DNA from: Agathobaculum ammoniilyticum
Lineage (GTDB): Bacteria > Bacillota > Clostridia > Oscillospirales > Butyricicoccaceae
DNA length: 64,000 nt
Assembly: GCF_025567315.1 (NCBI RefSeq)
Contig: NZ_JAOQJE010000007.1
Location: forward strand, 1 to 64,000
Direction: 5' to 3'
Shown: in pieces, positions 40,041 to 48,492 of the stretch
Position numbering within the stretch: position 1 is the first letter of the stretch
Layout of the letters: each line of letters begins with the position of its first letter
The notes under the pieces: generated by a model
What the model was told of the DNA's origin: nothing
The model's database searches: none
What the model saw: the letters and a program-made list of their open reading frames with translations, nothing else
Translations under genes and position numbers: made by a program

Positions 40041-40775
40041 ATGAAAGTATTTTTATCCCCGGCGAAAAATATGCGCGCCGCAGCGGCGGCGCTGCCGGAT
40101 ATGACAGCGCCGCGCTATCTGCAGCAGGCGGAAGCGCTCGCCGCGGCCCTGCGTGCCAAGGCGCCGTTTGAGCTGGAGAGCATCCTGCAGACCAGTCCGG
40201 CGATCGCGCTGCGGGCGGCGGCGCTCTACCAGGACTGGACAGACGCGGGCGGCGTACCCGCGATTCTGGCGTATGATGGGCTGGCCTATAAATATCTGGA
40301 GGCGGAAACGCTCACGGCGGCAGAACTGCGGTTCGCGCAGGACAGCCTGCGGCTGTTTTCCGCGTTTTACGGTCCGCTGCGGCCGCTCGACGCAATCCGC
40401 CCCTACCGGCTTGAGCTGGCGCACCGGCTGGATGGGCGCAGCCTGTACGAGTTCTGGGGCCGTGCGTTTTACGACGATCTGTTCGGTGCGGGTGAAGCGG
40501 TGGTCAACCTCGCCTCAAATGAATACAGCAAGGCGGTGCGGCGCTATCTGCAGACAGGCGACCGGATGGTGACCTGCGAATTCCTGACCTACCGCAAGGG
40601 GAAGCTGCGCTGCCTGCCCACCATGGCGAAAATGGCGCGCGGCCGCATGACGCGGTATATCCTGCAAAACCGCATCGAGTCGCCCGAGCAGCTCACTTTG
40701 TTTGACTGGAACGATTTCCGGTATGAGCAAAGCCTGTCGGACAACCACACGCTGACCTTTATTGTCAGCGTGTGA
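40041..40775 (+). CDS. yaaA: Peroxide stress protein YaaA
   Basis: 244-residue DUF328 protein. In E. coli it lowers free iron under hydrogen peroxide stress. Family motifs: LSPAKNM at the start, AILAYDGLAYKYL, LRPLDAIRPYRLEL and NLASNEYSKAV. ATG 40041 has GGAGGG upstream; the longer frame from 39990 lies in the promoter. Confidence 0.93.
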   Translation: MKVFLSPAKNMRAAAAALPDMTAPRYLQQAEALAAALRAKAPFELESILQTSPAIALRAAALYQDWTDAGGVPAILAYDGLAYKYLEAETLTAAELRFAQDSLRLFSAFYGPLRPLDAIRPYRLELAHRLDGRSLYEFWGRAFYDDLFGAGEAVVNLASNEYSKAVRRYLQTGDRMVTCEFLTYRKGKLRCLPTMAKMARGRMTRYILQNRIESPEQLTLFDWNDFRYEQSLSDNHTLTFIVSV

Positions 40776-40811
40776 CAGGGAAGCGCCGCGGGAAGATGTC
40801 CTGAAGCGAGA

Positions 40812-40852
40812 AAGGCCCCACCTGTCCTTTGGAGGACGGGCGGGGCCTTGGT
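40812..40852. terminator. Convergent terminator
   Basis: AAGGCCCC...CCTGTCC / GGACGG...GGGGCCTT hairpin between yaaA and the membrane protein gene, with a partial T-run on the minus strand. Confidence 0.6.
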
Positions 40853-40858
40853 ATGGCG

Positions 40859-41365
40859 TTAATGCGGGGGATTGTCCTGCGGCTGGGGCGGCACGGGCGC
40901 CTGCTCCGGCGGCTGGGGCGGGACAGGGGGCGCGGCCTCCTGCGGCGCGGCTTCTTCAGCGGGCAGGGGTCCCAGCTTGCGGTTGATCTCCTGCGTGTTG
41001 CGGCATAGCACGAGCAGCAGCAGCGCATACTCAAACGTGATGCGGGCAACCAGATTGCCGACCACGAACACGAAAAGCGCGGCAAAAAAATGCGAGAACA
41101 GCAGCATGACGCTGTATACGGCGATGGCGACTGCAACGATACAGTATAGGGCGCGGATCAGCTTTTCGGTGAAAAAGGTGCGGAACGTAAAAATATCATG
41201 CAGCTTGGCAGCCGACCCTTTATAGGTGTTGGGCTTGCGCACGAAAAGGAAATACAGCGCAAGCCCGCCCGCTACAATGACGAGCAGCGCCAGCACCGGC
41301 AGCACGAGGCTAAAAAACGGCGTATAGGAATAGGTTTGCGTATATAGGTAAGGGTAGCTGCTCAT
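40859..41365 (-). CDS. Small membrane protein with Pro-rich tail
   Basis: 168 residues: Tyr-rich start (SSYPYLYTQTYSYTPF), three to four membrane segments, then a cytoplasmic or external tail of Pro/Glu/Ala/Gln repeats (PPVPPQPPEQAPVPP). No known domain recognised. The Tyr-rich start and Pro-rich tail suggest low-complexity interaction regions. Confidence 0.65.
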   Translation of the reverse strand: MSSYPYLYTQTYSYTPFFSLVLPVLALLVIVAGGLALYFLFVRKPNTYKGSAAKLHDIFTFRTFFTEKLIRALYCIVAVAIAVYSVMLLFSHFFAALFVFVVGNLVARITFEYALLLLVLCRNTQEINRKLGPLPAEEAAPQEAAPPVPPQPPEQAPVPPQPQDNPPH

Positions 41366-41486
41366 AGTTTCCTCCTGAAAAATATTGAAGCATTTGTGTA
41401 TTTAGTGTAACATATGCGGGAAAGCGTTGCAAGTTAAATCGAAATGTTGTACGCTATAAGGGAGAAAACGATACGGAGAAACGACA

Positions 41487-42581
41487 ATGAGGATTTTACA
41501 CACTTCGCCCGCACAGGACGGATTTTTTATGCCTGCGGAGTTCGCGCCGCACGACGGCTGCCTGATGATCTGGCCGGAGCGCGGGGATTCCTGGCAGTAT
41601 GGAGCCTATGCGGCGCGGCGCGCGTTTATTCAGGTGATGCGGACGATCGCGGAAAGCGAAAAGCTGACCGTTCTCTGCTCGGAGGGGCAGTATGACAATG
41701 CCCGCGCCCAGCTTCCGGATGCGGTGCGGCTGGTTGTGATGGAGACGGACGACGCCTGGGCACGCGACGTGGGGCCGACCTTTGTGATCGACGGCAGGGG
41801 CGGCCGCCGCGGCATCGACTGGGGCTTTAACGCCTGGGGCGGCGCGGTGGACGGGCTTTACCCAAGCTGGGAAAAGGACAACCGCGTGGCCCGCAAATTT
41901 TGTGACCTGCTGGAAAACGACTGCTATGACAAGCGGGATTTCATTTGCGAGGGTGGCTCGCTCCATGTGGACGGGGAGGGTACCGCGCTCGTCACCGAGG
42001 CCTGCCTGCTCTCCGCGGGGCGCAACCCGTCCCTGTCGCGGGAGGAGATCGAGCGCACGCTGTGCGCGTACCTCGGCGTTTCCAGGGTGATCTGGCTGCC
42101 GCGCGGCATCTACCATGACGAAACCAACGAGCATGTGGACAACGTATGCGCGTTCACAGCGCCCGGCGAGGTCGTGCTGGCGTGGACGGACGACGAAAGC
42201 GACCCGCAGTATGCGCTTTCCAGGGCGAGCCTGGACGCGCTTGAGGCGGCGGTGGACGCAAAGGGGCGCCGGCTTCGGGTGCATAAGCTGCCGCTGCCCG
42301 CGCCCGTGACCATCACGGCGGAGGAATGTGAGGGGCTCGACCTGTGCGAGGGCGAGCCGACGCGCACGCCGGGCGAGCGGCTGGCGGCAAGCTACGTTAA
42401 TTTTTATATCGCCAACCGGACGGTCGTCATGCCCGCGTTTGACGACCCGATGGACGAGACGGCGAAAGAAATCCTGCAGGGCCTGTTTCCGACGCGCAGG
42501 GTGGTCGCCATCCCCGCGCGCGATATTCTGATTGGTGGCGGGAACATCCACTGCATCACGCAGCAGATCCCCCGCGCGTGA
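41487..42581 (+). CDS. aguA: Agmatine deiminase
   Basis: 364-residue guanidino-group hydrolase that turns agmatine into N-carbamoylputrescine. Motifs: FAPHDGCLMIWPERGDSW, ETDDAWARDVGPTF, GGSLHVDGEGT and the catalytic Cys in GGGNIHCITQQ. GGAG lies eight bases before ATG. aguB follows after 37 bases. Confidence 0.95.
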   Translation: MRILHTSPAQDGFFMPAEFAPHDGCLMIWPERGDSWQYGAYAARRAFIQVMRTIAESEKLTVLCSEGQYDNARAQLPDAVRLVVMETDDAWARDVGPTFVIDGRGGRRGIDWGFNAWGGAVDGLYPSWEKDNRVARKFCDLLENDCYDKRDFICEGGSLHVDGEGTALVTEACLLSAGRNPSLSREEIERTLCAYLGVSRVIWLPRGIYHDETNEHVDNVCAFTAPGEVVLAWTDDESDPQYALSRASLDALEAAVDAKGRRLRVHKLPLPAPVTITAEECEGLDLCEGEPTRTPGERLAASYVNFYIANRTVVMPAFDDPMDETAKEILQGLFPTRRVVAIPARDILIGGGNIHCITQQIPRA

Positions 42582-42618
42582 GCGCGGGAATCACCAACCG
42601 TATGAGGAGTGAAAGCAT

Positions 42619-43482
42619 ATGAGCAAAGTAACCGTAGCCGCGGTACAGATGACCTATGGGCTGGAAAACGCGGTGCAAAGGGTCGAGGAGGCGGCCGCGC
42701 AGGGCGCGCAGGTCATCCTGTTGCCCGAGCTGTTTGAAAACTGGTATTTCTGCCAGGAAAAGAGCTATGAAAACTACCATCTGGCGACAACGCTGGAGGA
42801 AAACCCCGCGGTGAACGCGCTGCGGACGGTCGCACGCGACTTTCGGGTCGTGCTGCCGGTCAGCTATTACGAGCGCGTGGGCAACACCACATTCAATACG
42901 GTCGCCGTGATCGATGCGGACGGGACGGTCCTCGGCCAGTACCGCAAGACGCATATTCCGGACGATCATTTCTATCAGGAGAAATTTTATTTCACTCCCG
43001 GGGACACGGGCTTCCGCGTGTGGGACACGGCCTATGCCAAAATCGGCGTGGGCATCTGCTGGGACCAATGGTTTCCGGAATCCGCGCGCTGCATGGCGCT
43101 GATGGGCGCGGAGCTGCTGTTTTATCCGACCGCGATCGGCTCCGAGCCGATCCTGGAATGCGATTCCATGCCGCACTGGCGCCGCTGCATGCAGGGCCAC
43201 GCGGCGGCGAACATCATGCCGCTGGTCGCGGCCAACCGCATTGGTACGGAAACCGTGACCCCCTCGCCCGACAACCAGAACCAGTCGTCCTCGCTGACGT
43301 TTTACGGCTCGTCCTTCATCGCGGATGAGACCGGAGCGCTGGTCGAGCAGGCGGATCGGGAAAACGCCTGCGTCCTGACGCATACGTTCGATCTGAACGG
43401 GATCCGCGAGCTGCGCCGGAGCTGGGGGACGTTCCGCGACCGGCGGCCGGAGATGTACGGCGCGCTGGGGCGCTTCGGATAA
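42619..43482 (+). CDS. aguB: N-carbamoylputrescine amidase
   Basis: 287-residue nitrilase-family enzyme that releases putrescine, CO2 and ammonia. Catalytic triad: Glu in LLPELFENWY, Lys in YRKTHIPDDH, Cys in GVGICWDQWFPE. Together with AguA this gives putrescine from agmatine. No arginine decarboxylase is in the window. Confidence 0.95.
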   Translation: MSKVTVAAVQMTYGLENAVQRVEEAAAQGAQVILLPELFENWYFCQEKSYENYHLATTLEENPAVNALRTVARDFRVVLPVSYYERVGNTTFNTVAVIDADGTVLGQYRKTHIPDDHFYQEKFYFTPGDTGFRVWDTAYAKIGVGICWDQWFPESARCMALMGAELLFYPTAIGSEPILECDSMPHWRRCMQGHAAANIMPLVAANRIGTETVTPSPDNQNQSSSLTFYGSSFIADETGALVEQADRENACVLTHTFDLNGIRELRRSWGTFRDRRPEMYGALGRFG

Positions 43483-43486
43483 CCGC

Positions 43487-43518
43487 AAAAAAGGACAAGG
43501 CGGGGCCTTGTCCTTTTT
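43487..43518. terminator. aguAB terminator
   Basis: AAAAAGGACAAGGC / GCCTTGTCCTTTTT perfect stem with A- and T-runs on both sides, so it works in both directions. Confidence 0.88.
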
Positions 43519-43823
43519 CTATTGCACGCCGTTGCGGCCGGAATATCACGAATCGCTTCAACCTGTTCCGCGGTCAGTCCGGCCTGGGCGTCGCCGCCCA
43601 GCGCAGCGTTGAACGGGCGCACCTGCGTAAGGGTGTTGCCGCAGTAACCGCCGGTTGGGCTGTTCGCGATCAACTGCAGCTCGTCCGTGGGGTGGTGCTG
43701 GTGGTTCTCCTCTACAGTGGGGGACGGCGGTGCCTCCAGATGGCCCGCGCCGCTGTCCGGAGCCGCTCCCCAGCTGTATAGTGGAAGGGAAAGCAGCGGC
43801 AGGAGCAGAAAAGAACGATACAT
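43519..43823 (-). pseudogene. Secreted small protein, probably frameshifted
   Basis: A leftward frame starts at 43823 with a signal peptide (YRSFLLLPLLSLPLYSWGA) and continues through TDELQLIANSPTGGYCGNTL and GLTAEQVEAIRDI. In the same frame it runs through the aguAB terminator and into aguB to 43302, which is implausible. A one- or two-base slip near 43540-43555 would end it at the TAG 43519-43521, exactly before the hairpin. Family unknown. The start ATG directly abuts GGAGGT, an unusually short spacing, so the start is uncertain too. Confidence 0.45.
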
Positions 43824-43859
43824 ACCTCCTTTTCCGGCTTAGGCAGAAGGTTCCGCGCC

Positions 43860-45347
43860 TCAGTCCGGTTCGGCGCTGCCGATTTCCCGCAGAAGCCGCT
43901 GGCGCGTATCGTCAAACAGCAGTTGCTTATTGTGCGCGAAGTAGGCCTCGCAGCCAAAATTTTGGATAAACCAGGAGGTAAAGTAATTCGCGGTCAACTC
44001 GGTGGCGAACAGCACAAGCTCCTGGCTGTTCGGGATGGCCGCGTCGAGGAAAGCAAAGACGTTCGCCAGTTGCCGGTCCGTGCGGTCCGCCGCGTCCGCG
44101 CGCGCCTGCACATCCTCCTGGAACAGCGCCTTGAGCCGCTCGAACGCCTGCCCCTTAGGCACCTTTTCCAGCGCGAGCGCCTGCTGGAAAGCCGCGAGCC
44201 GCTCGGCCTCGCGCGCGGCGGTAAACAGCGCGTCCTTGTCGGTCGAGCCTGCGTCGCGGCGGCGCGTGAGCGCGGCCTGTTTTTCGTCCAGCAGGGTGCC
44301 GAGCATTTTTTCGCCCTCGCGGATATGGACGAGGTCCTGATGCAGCGCGTCGGTGAGACGGTCCAGCCGGTATGCCTCGCGCGCGCTGTCCGCCAGCCGC
44401 GCGAGCAGCAGGCCAAGCACGCCCAGCTTCTCGTCGAACGCCGCGCCCGCCAGCTCGGAGGCGCGCACCTTTTCCCAGGCGCCGTCCAGGATCTCCTCCA
44501 CGCGGTAGACGCGCTTGTATTTTTCATAAAGCTGCAGGTAGTTGGCGAAATCGGCTGCCACGCGGGGGAGCTGCAGGTATTGCCCGACCACTTGGCGGTC
44601 GACGGGTAGGTCGAGCGTTTCGTATACCTGCATCAGCTCGGACAGGTCCTCCCAGCCGCGCGCGGTGACGAACTGCAGCCCGTCCGCGGTCGCCTCCACC
44701 CGATAGAAATGGTCGCGCCGGATCTCAAGATAGGAGAGGATCGCGCCATGGATGCCGCGCCGGTAGGCGTATTCCTTCCAGACCGCGAAGTCCTCCTCGA
44801 CGTCGATGCGCTTGACGCGGTCGAGCGTGACCACGTCGAACTCGCGCACGGATTTGTTGTATTCGGGCGGGTTGCCGGCCGCCACGACCATCCAGCCGTC
44901 CGGCAGGCGCTGGTTGCCGAAGGTTTTGCACTGCAGAAACTGCAGCATCATGGGCGTGAGCGTTTCTGAGATGCAGTTGATCTCGTCAAGGAACAGGATG
45001 CCTTCCTTGGTACCCATACGCTCCATCTCGCGGTAGACCGAGGCGATGATCTCGCTCATGGTGTAGGCGGTGACCGTGCGCTCCGCACCGCCGAGCTGCA
45101 CGGTTTCGATAAAGGGCAGGCCGAGCGCGGACTGGCGCGTGTGGTGGGTCAGCGTGTAAGACACCAGCCCCACGCCAGTCTCCTCCGCGATCTGCTCCAT
45201 GATCTGGGTTTTGCCGATGCCCGGCGGCCCCATCAGCAGGATGGGACGCTGCCGGATGGGCGGGATGCGGTACGCGCCGAACGCATCCCGCGCGAGATAG
45301 GCGCGCAGTGCGTTTTTGATCTCGTTTTTTGCTCGTTTGATATTCAT
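43860..45347 (-). CDS. MoxR-type AAA+ ATPase
   Basis: 495 residues. AAA_5/MoxR core: Walker A LLMGPPGIGKTQIM (about residues 36-49), Walker B ILFLDEINCIS (about 115-125), sensor region VVAAGNPPEYNKS. The C-terminal ~200 residues are helical. In such systems the ATPase remodels or loads a partner through a VWA protein, which is encoded next upstream. Last gene of a three-gene leftward operon. Confidence 0.88.
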   Translation of the reverse strand: MNIKRAKNEIKNALRAYLARDAFGAYRIPPIRQRPILLMGPPGIGKTQIMEQIAEETGVGLVSYTLTHHTRQSALGLPFIETVQLGGAERTVTAYTMSEIIASVYREMERMGTKEGILFLDEINCISETLTPMMLQFLQCKTFGNQRLPDGWMVVAAGNPPEYNKSVREFDVVTLDRVKRIDVEEDFAVWKEYAYRRGIHGAILSYLEIRRDHFYRVEATADGLQFVTARGWEDLSELMQVYETLDLPVDRQVVGQYLQLPRVAADFANYLQLYEKYKRVYRVEEILDGAWEKVRASELAGAAFDEKLGVLGLLLARLADSAREAYRLDRLTDALHQDLVHIREGEKMLGTLLDEKQAALTRRRDAGSTDKDALFTAAREAERLAAFQQALALEKVPKGQAFERLKALFQEDVQARADAADRTDRQLANVFAFLDAAIPNSQELVLFATELTANYFTSWFIQNFGCEAYFAHNKQLLFDDTRQRLLREIGSAEPD

Positions 45348-45400
45348 AAAGCATTACCTCGTGCGTTATCCGTTGGTGTAAGGGGACGGGCGGGCCGCCG

Positions 45401-46687
45401 TTATCCGGCGGAGAGTTCGCTTTCCCGCAGGATCAGCCGGATGCCCCACGGCGGGACGTTGTCGGGATAGGCCTCGCCCTCCAGCATGACGAACGCCGCG
45501 TCGTATCGGGGGCGTTTTTTCGGATAGATGCCCAGTCCGTCGGTGAAATAGAGCAGGCCGCGCAGGTGATGGAACGCGCCCTCGCTGACCAGCCGGTCCA
45601 CATGCGCGAATACCGGCCGGAAATCGGTGGCGGACTGGCCGATCAGCTCAAAATGCTCCATATACTCCCGCAGCTCGCGCTCGCAGGTGATGCGCCTGTC
45701 CGCGCGGAGTTGGTCGTCGCACTGCAGGATGCGCAGGTTGAAGCGTCGGAAAAAGCTCTCGTTTTCCCGCAGCAGTGCGTAGGTGTGCGATAAAAAGCCG
45801 CGCACCAGCTCGCCCGAGGTGGACATGGAGGTATCGATCGCGATGACGAAATCCTCGATCCGGCGTACCTCGCGCGTTTCGAGCGGCTCGATCAGCGGCA
45901 TGTTGCCGAAGTGCCGAAGGCCGTAGGCGTAGTAGCCGTAATCGAACGAGTCCGCGTCCACCGCAACCTCCTCGCGCAGCGCGGCAAAACGGCGCAGGAA
46001 CGAACGGTAGTCCGCGGTCCCGCGCGCGGAGACCGCGAGCTGCTCGCGCACGGCCTCGCCGCCGGCCGCCTGGTTGGAGAATACGGTTTCCATCGCGGTC
46101 TGGGTCTGCTCGGCGGCGCGCTGCCACTGACGCTCCTGCTCGTCGTCGCTTTCCTCCGGCCAGAGCGCGTGGTCGTCCACATGGAATACGCGGGACAGCG
46201 CCGCGCAGTCATAAAGCCCCGCCCGTTCGCGCCGGAATTGACGGTAAACCGCCTCGGCAGTCAGCACTGGCATGCTTTCGCGAAGCTGCCGGTACAGGTG
46301 CTGCCGGCGCACGGAGGGCTTGTCCGCCTGCAGGCAGCGGTAGTCGAGCGCGTCCAGCATGCTTTCAACCGCTACGTCGCAGGCAAGATCCCACAGCGCT
46401 CGGTCGCGGCCGCGCGCCTTGGCGGGATGCCGCAGCAGACAGTGGAACACCGTGTGCAGGTATGCGCGGCACACATTTGCGCGCGAGCGCTCGTACTGCT
46501 GGGCGAGCCACGGGCCGCTGTAATACAGCGCGCGGGAATCCGTTGCGAGCGTCGCAGTATCGTACCCGTCCGAGACGGTCAGCGCGGCCAGCGCCGTATC
46601 CAGAAAGGGCAGGCTCATATACAGCTCGGTGCGGGCGGAAAACAGAATTTCCCGCCCGATTTTTTGCCAGCGTTCACTTTGTGCCAT
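45401..46687 (-). CDS. VWA-like DUF2201 metallopeptidase-domain protein
   Basis: 428 residues. The first half is the putative DUF2201 metallopeptidase-like region (TVFHCLLRHPAKARGRDRAL, with an HxxxRHP pattern in place of HExxH). The C-terminal VWA-like domain (about 285-428) has the MIDAS motif in IAIDTSMSTSGE. It is typically paired with a MoxR ATPase, as here. GAGGGGGTTATGT precedes ATG. Confidence 0.83.
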   Translation of the reverse strand: MAQSERWQKIGREILFSARTELYMSLPFLDTALAALTVSDGYDTATLATDSRALYYSGPWLAQQYERSRANVCRAYLHTVFHCLLRHPAKARGRDRALWDLACDVAVESMLDALDYRCLQADKPSVRRQHLYRQLRESMPVLTAEAVYRQFRRERAGLYDCAALSRVFHVDDHALWPEESDDEQERQWQRAAEQTQTAMETVFSNQAAGGEAVREQLAVSARGTADYRSFLRRFAALREEVAVDADSFDYGYYAYGLRHFGNMPLIEPLETREVRRIEDFVIAIDTSMSTSGELVRGFLSHTYALLRENESFFRRFNLRILQCDDQLRADRRITCERELREYMEHFELIGQSATDFRPVFAHVDRLVSEGAFHHLRGLLYFTDGLGIYPKKRPRYDAAFVMLEGEAYPDNVPPWGIRLILRESELSAG

Positions 46688-46702
46688 ACATAACCCCCTC
46701 TT

Positions 46703-47674
46703 TTATAAGTCAAACGTTTTTGCGCGCCCCTTGGGGGATGATTGTCCGGCGGCGAGCAGCACGGACAGCGCGGCGGTCTGCTCCTTTTCGCGGGCGGTAT
46801 CGCACGCGGCGTCGATTTCAGCTGGAGACAGCACACCGAGCGACAGCAGGAAGGTGAGCGCCGCGCTTTCGCCCGCGGCGGCGCAGCGGCGGGCGAGCGT
46901 GCCGCCGTGGGCGCGCAGGCAGTCCAGACAGGTGGCGCGGGCGGCGTCCGACAGGCCGAACGGCGTTGCCAGCCGCCGTATGGTGACGCGGGCTGCGACA
47001 AGGAAATCGTGCCGTTCGAGCAGGCCGGACAACGCGCGGTCGTACTGGTGCGTGCTGAGCGCGCCGCCGTCAAAGCATTGGCGGTAGCCGTAGCCCGCGC
47101 CGTGGATGCGCCGCTGGAAGATATGCGCGGGCGTGAGCGCTTCCAGGTCCTCGGAATAGGCGGGGAAGAGCAGGTAGTACACTGTCCCGTTCCAGAAAAA
47201 ACGCACATCCAGCTCACCCGCGTACTCGCCGAGCAGCTTGTACAGGCAGGTGGGGGAGGAGGGGTCGGCATACAGCCGCACCTCGCGCAGCGCGCGGCAG
47301 TTCATCAGCGCGCCGCCGCCGAAATCGGTCACCGCGCTGGACAGTGTAAGCGTTTTCAGCCGGCGGCAGTTGTAAAACGCATAGCTGCCCACGCTTTGAA
47401 GCGGCTGCGGCAGCGCGACCGAACGGACGGCGTTTGCGTCGTGCTTCGGCTCCGGCCCGCCGCAGGTCACGCGGACGGGAAAAACGTCCTGCCCACGCAG
47501 GTCCGGCGCGCGTTCGCTGAGCGCGTAATTCCCGAGCGAGACCACTGGTGCGCCGCCGATCTCGTCCGGCAGGCGCACGCTGTCGTCGCGCGTCTCGCAG
47601 CGCAGGATGGCAACGCCGTCCGGTATTTCCCTGCAGGTCAGAAGCAGCTCGTTTTCGCCCTCGACCGTGTACAT
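46703..47674 (-). CDS. LRR_5/BspA-like repeat protein of the MoxR-VWA operon
   Basis: 323 residues: two to three BspA-type leucine-rich repeats in the first ~150 (LPDEIGGAPVVSLGNYALSE; LPQPLQSVGSYAFYNCRRLK), then a helical region resembling degenerate ankyrin repeats (ESAALTFLLSLGVLSPAEI). No signal peptide, so it is intracellular. ATG 47674 is better spaced from GGAGG than the GTG at 47683. Probably the recognition or scaffold member for the ATPase/VWA pair. Confidence 0.7.
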   Translation of the reverse strand: MYTVEGENELLLTCREIPDGVAILRCETRDDSVRLPDEIGGAPVVSLGNYALSERAPDLRGQDVFPVRVTCGGPEPKHDANAVRSVALPQPLQSVGSYAFYNCRRLKTLTLSSAVTDFGGGALMNCRALREVRLYADPSSPTCLYKLLGEYAGELDVRFFWNGTVYYLLFPAYSEDLEALTPAHIFQRRIHGAGYGYRQCFDGGALSTHQYDRALSGLLERHDFLVAARVTIRRLATPFGLSDAARATCLDCLRAHGGTLARRCAAAGESAALTFLLSLGVLSPAEIDAACDTAREKEQTAALSVLLAAGQSSPKGRAKTFDL

Positions 47675-47715
47675 GGCGTACACCTCCCTCCATTCCGGTT
47701 TGATGTTCGTTTTTG

Positions 47716-47744
47716 ATTATAACACAGCCGCGGCGGCGCGGCAA
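47716..47744 (-). promoter_or_regulatory. Promoter of the LRR-VWA-MoxR operon
   Basis: Minus strand TTGCCG, 17 bases, TATAAT, about 40 bases upstream of the LRR start. Confidence 0.7.
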
Positions 47745-47776
47745 TAAATGTGCCGTGGATTTGTGTGTTTTGCCGC

Positions 47777-47806
47777 TTGACCGTGTTCCGGCGCACCGGT
47801 TACAAT
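47777..47806 (+). promoter_or_regulatory. Promoter of the small membrane protein gene
   Basis: TTGACC, 18 bases, TACAAT, 23 bases before the start codon at 47830. Confidence 0.65.
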
Positions 47807-47829
47807 AGAAAAGCAAGGAGGTGCGGAGG

Positions 47830-48063
47830 ATGAAAGGGATTAAAGATTTTTTGATTATGTATTTCTTATGCGTTATAGTGCTTCTGATTGCGGCAACCGT
47901 CCTTTCGGGTGTGAAAGGGGGTTTTTGGTCTCTTCTGCTTTTCGGCGCTTTTCTGGTCACGCTGCTGTTCTATGCTGCATTTCGCCTGCTCTGCCGGATC
48001 GATGAGCTGGAACGGCGGCTGGATCAATTGACAGGCGTTCGGGAGGACGGGGAAAAGGAATAG
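47830..48063 (+). CDS. Small two-helix membrane protein
   Basis: 77 residues: two hydrophobic segments (LIMYFLCVIVLLIAATVL; LLLFGAFLVTLLFYAAF) and a charged C-terminal helix (IDELERRLDQLTG) that could form a coiled coil. AAGGAGG lies eight bases before ATG 47830. Function unknown. Confidence 0.65.
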   Translation: MKGIKDFLIMYFLCVIVLLIAATVLSGVKGGFWSLLLFGAFLVTLLFYAAFRLLCRIDELERRLDQLTGVREDGEKE

Positions 48064-48121
48064 GTGATATTATGATAATAAAATATCATTGTAATAATTT
48101 ATAAAAATTCTCAAAATGCGC

Positions 48122-48150
48122 TTGACAAAGCGGGGAAGTAAGAATATACT
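48122..48150 (+). promoter_or_regulatory. Promoter of the T-box/trpB2 transcript
   Basis: Exact TTGACA, 17 bases, TATACT. Confidence 0.88.
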
Positions 48151-48159
48151 GTGACCATA

Positions 48160-48446
48160 CTGAACAAACCAATGACGAAGACGAGTAGCAGGGAGACCGA
48201 ACCTCCAAGAGAGCCGCGGGCGGTGGGATCGCGGCAGGCAAGGGCCTTGTGAATGGACTTCACCAGGGCAAGGCGAAAGGGCGTTCCGCCCGAGTAACTG
48301 CGACGGGGACTCCGCCCGTTATCAGGGGAGCGTGCATTGTCGGATGCGCGGAAGCGAGCGGGCGCGTCGGCGCGTCAACTTGGGTGGCACCGCAAGGGTT
48401 TGTTTACAAGCCCCTGTCCCATGGATTTGGGACAGGGGCTTTTTTA
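48160..48446 (+). ncRNA. Tryptophan T-box riboswitch
   Basis: Stem I begins near ATGACGAAGACGAGTA and has the AG-bulge AGAGAG and GGTGGGA distal motif. The specifier loop GTGAA-TGG-ACTTCAC puts UGG (Trp) at 48254-48256. The T-box sequence GGGTGGCACCGC is at about 48382-48393. The terminator AAGCCCCTGTCCC / GGGACAGGGGCTT with six Ts ends it at 48446. Uncharged tRNA-Trp should stabilise the antiterminator and switch on trpB2. Confidence 0.93.
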
Positions 48447-48492
48447 TTTTGTCCATTCATTCATAAAACATAGAAAAAGGAGAGAACCTACC

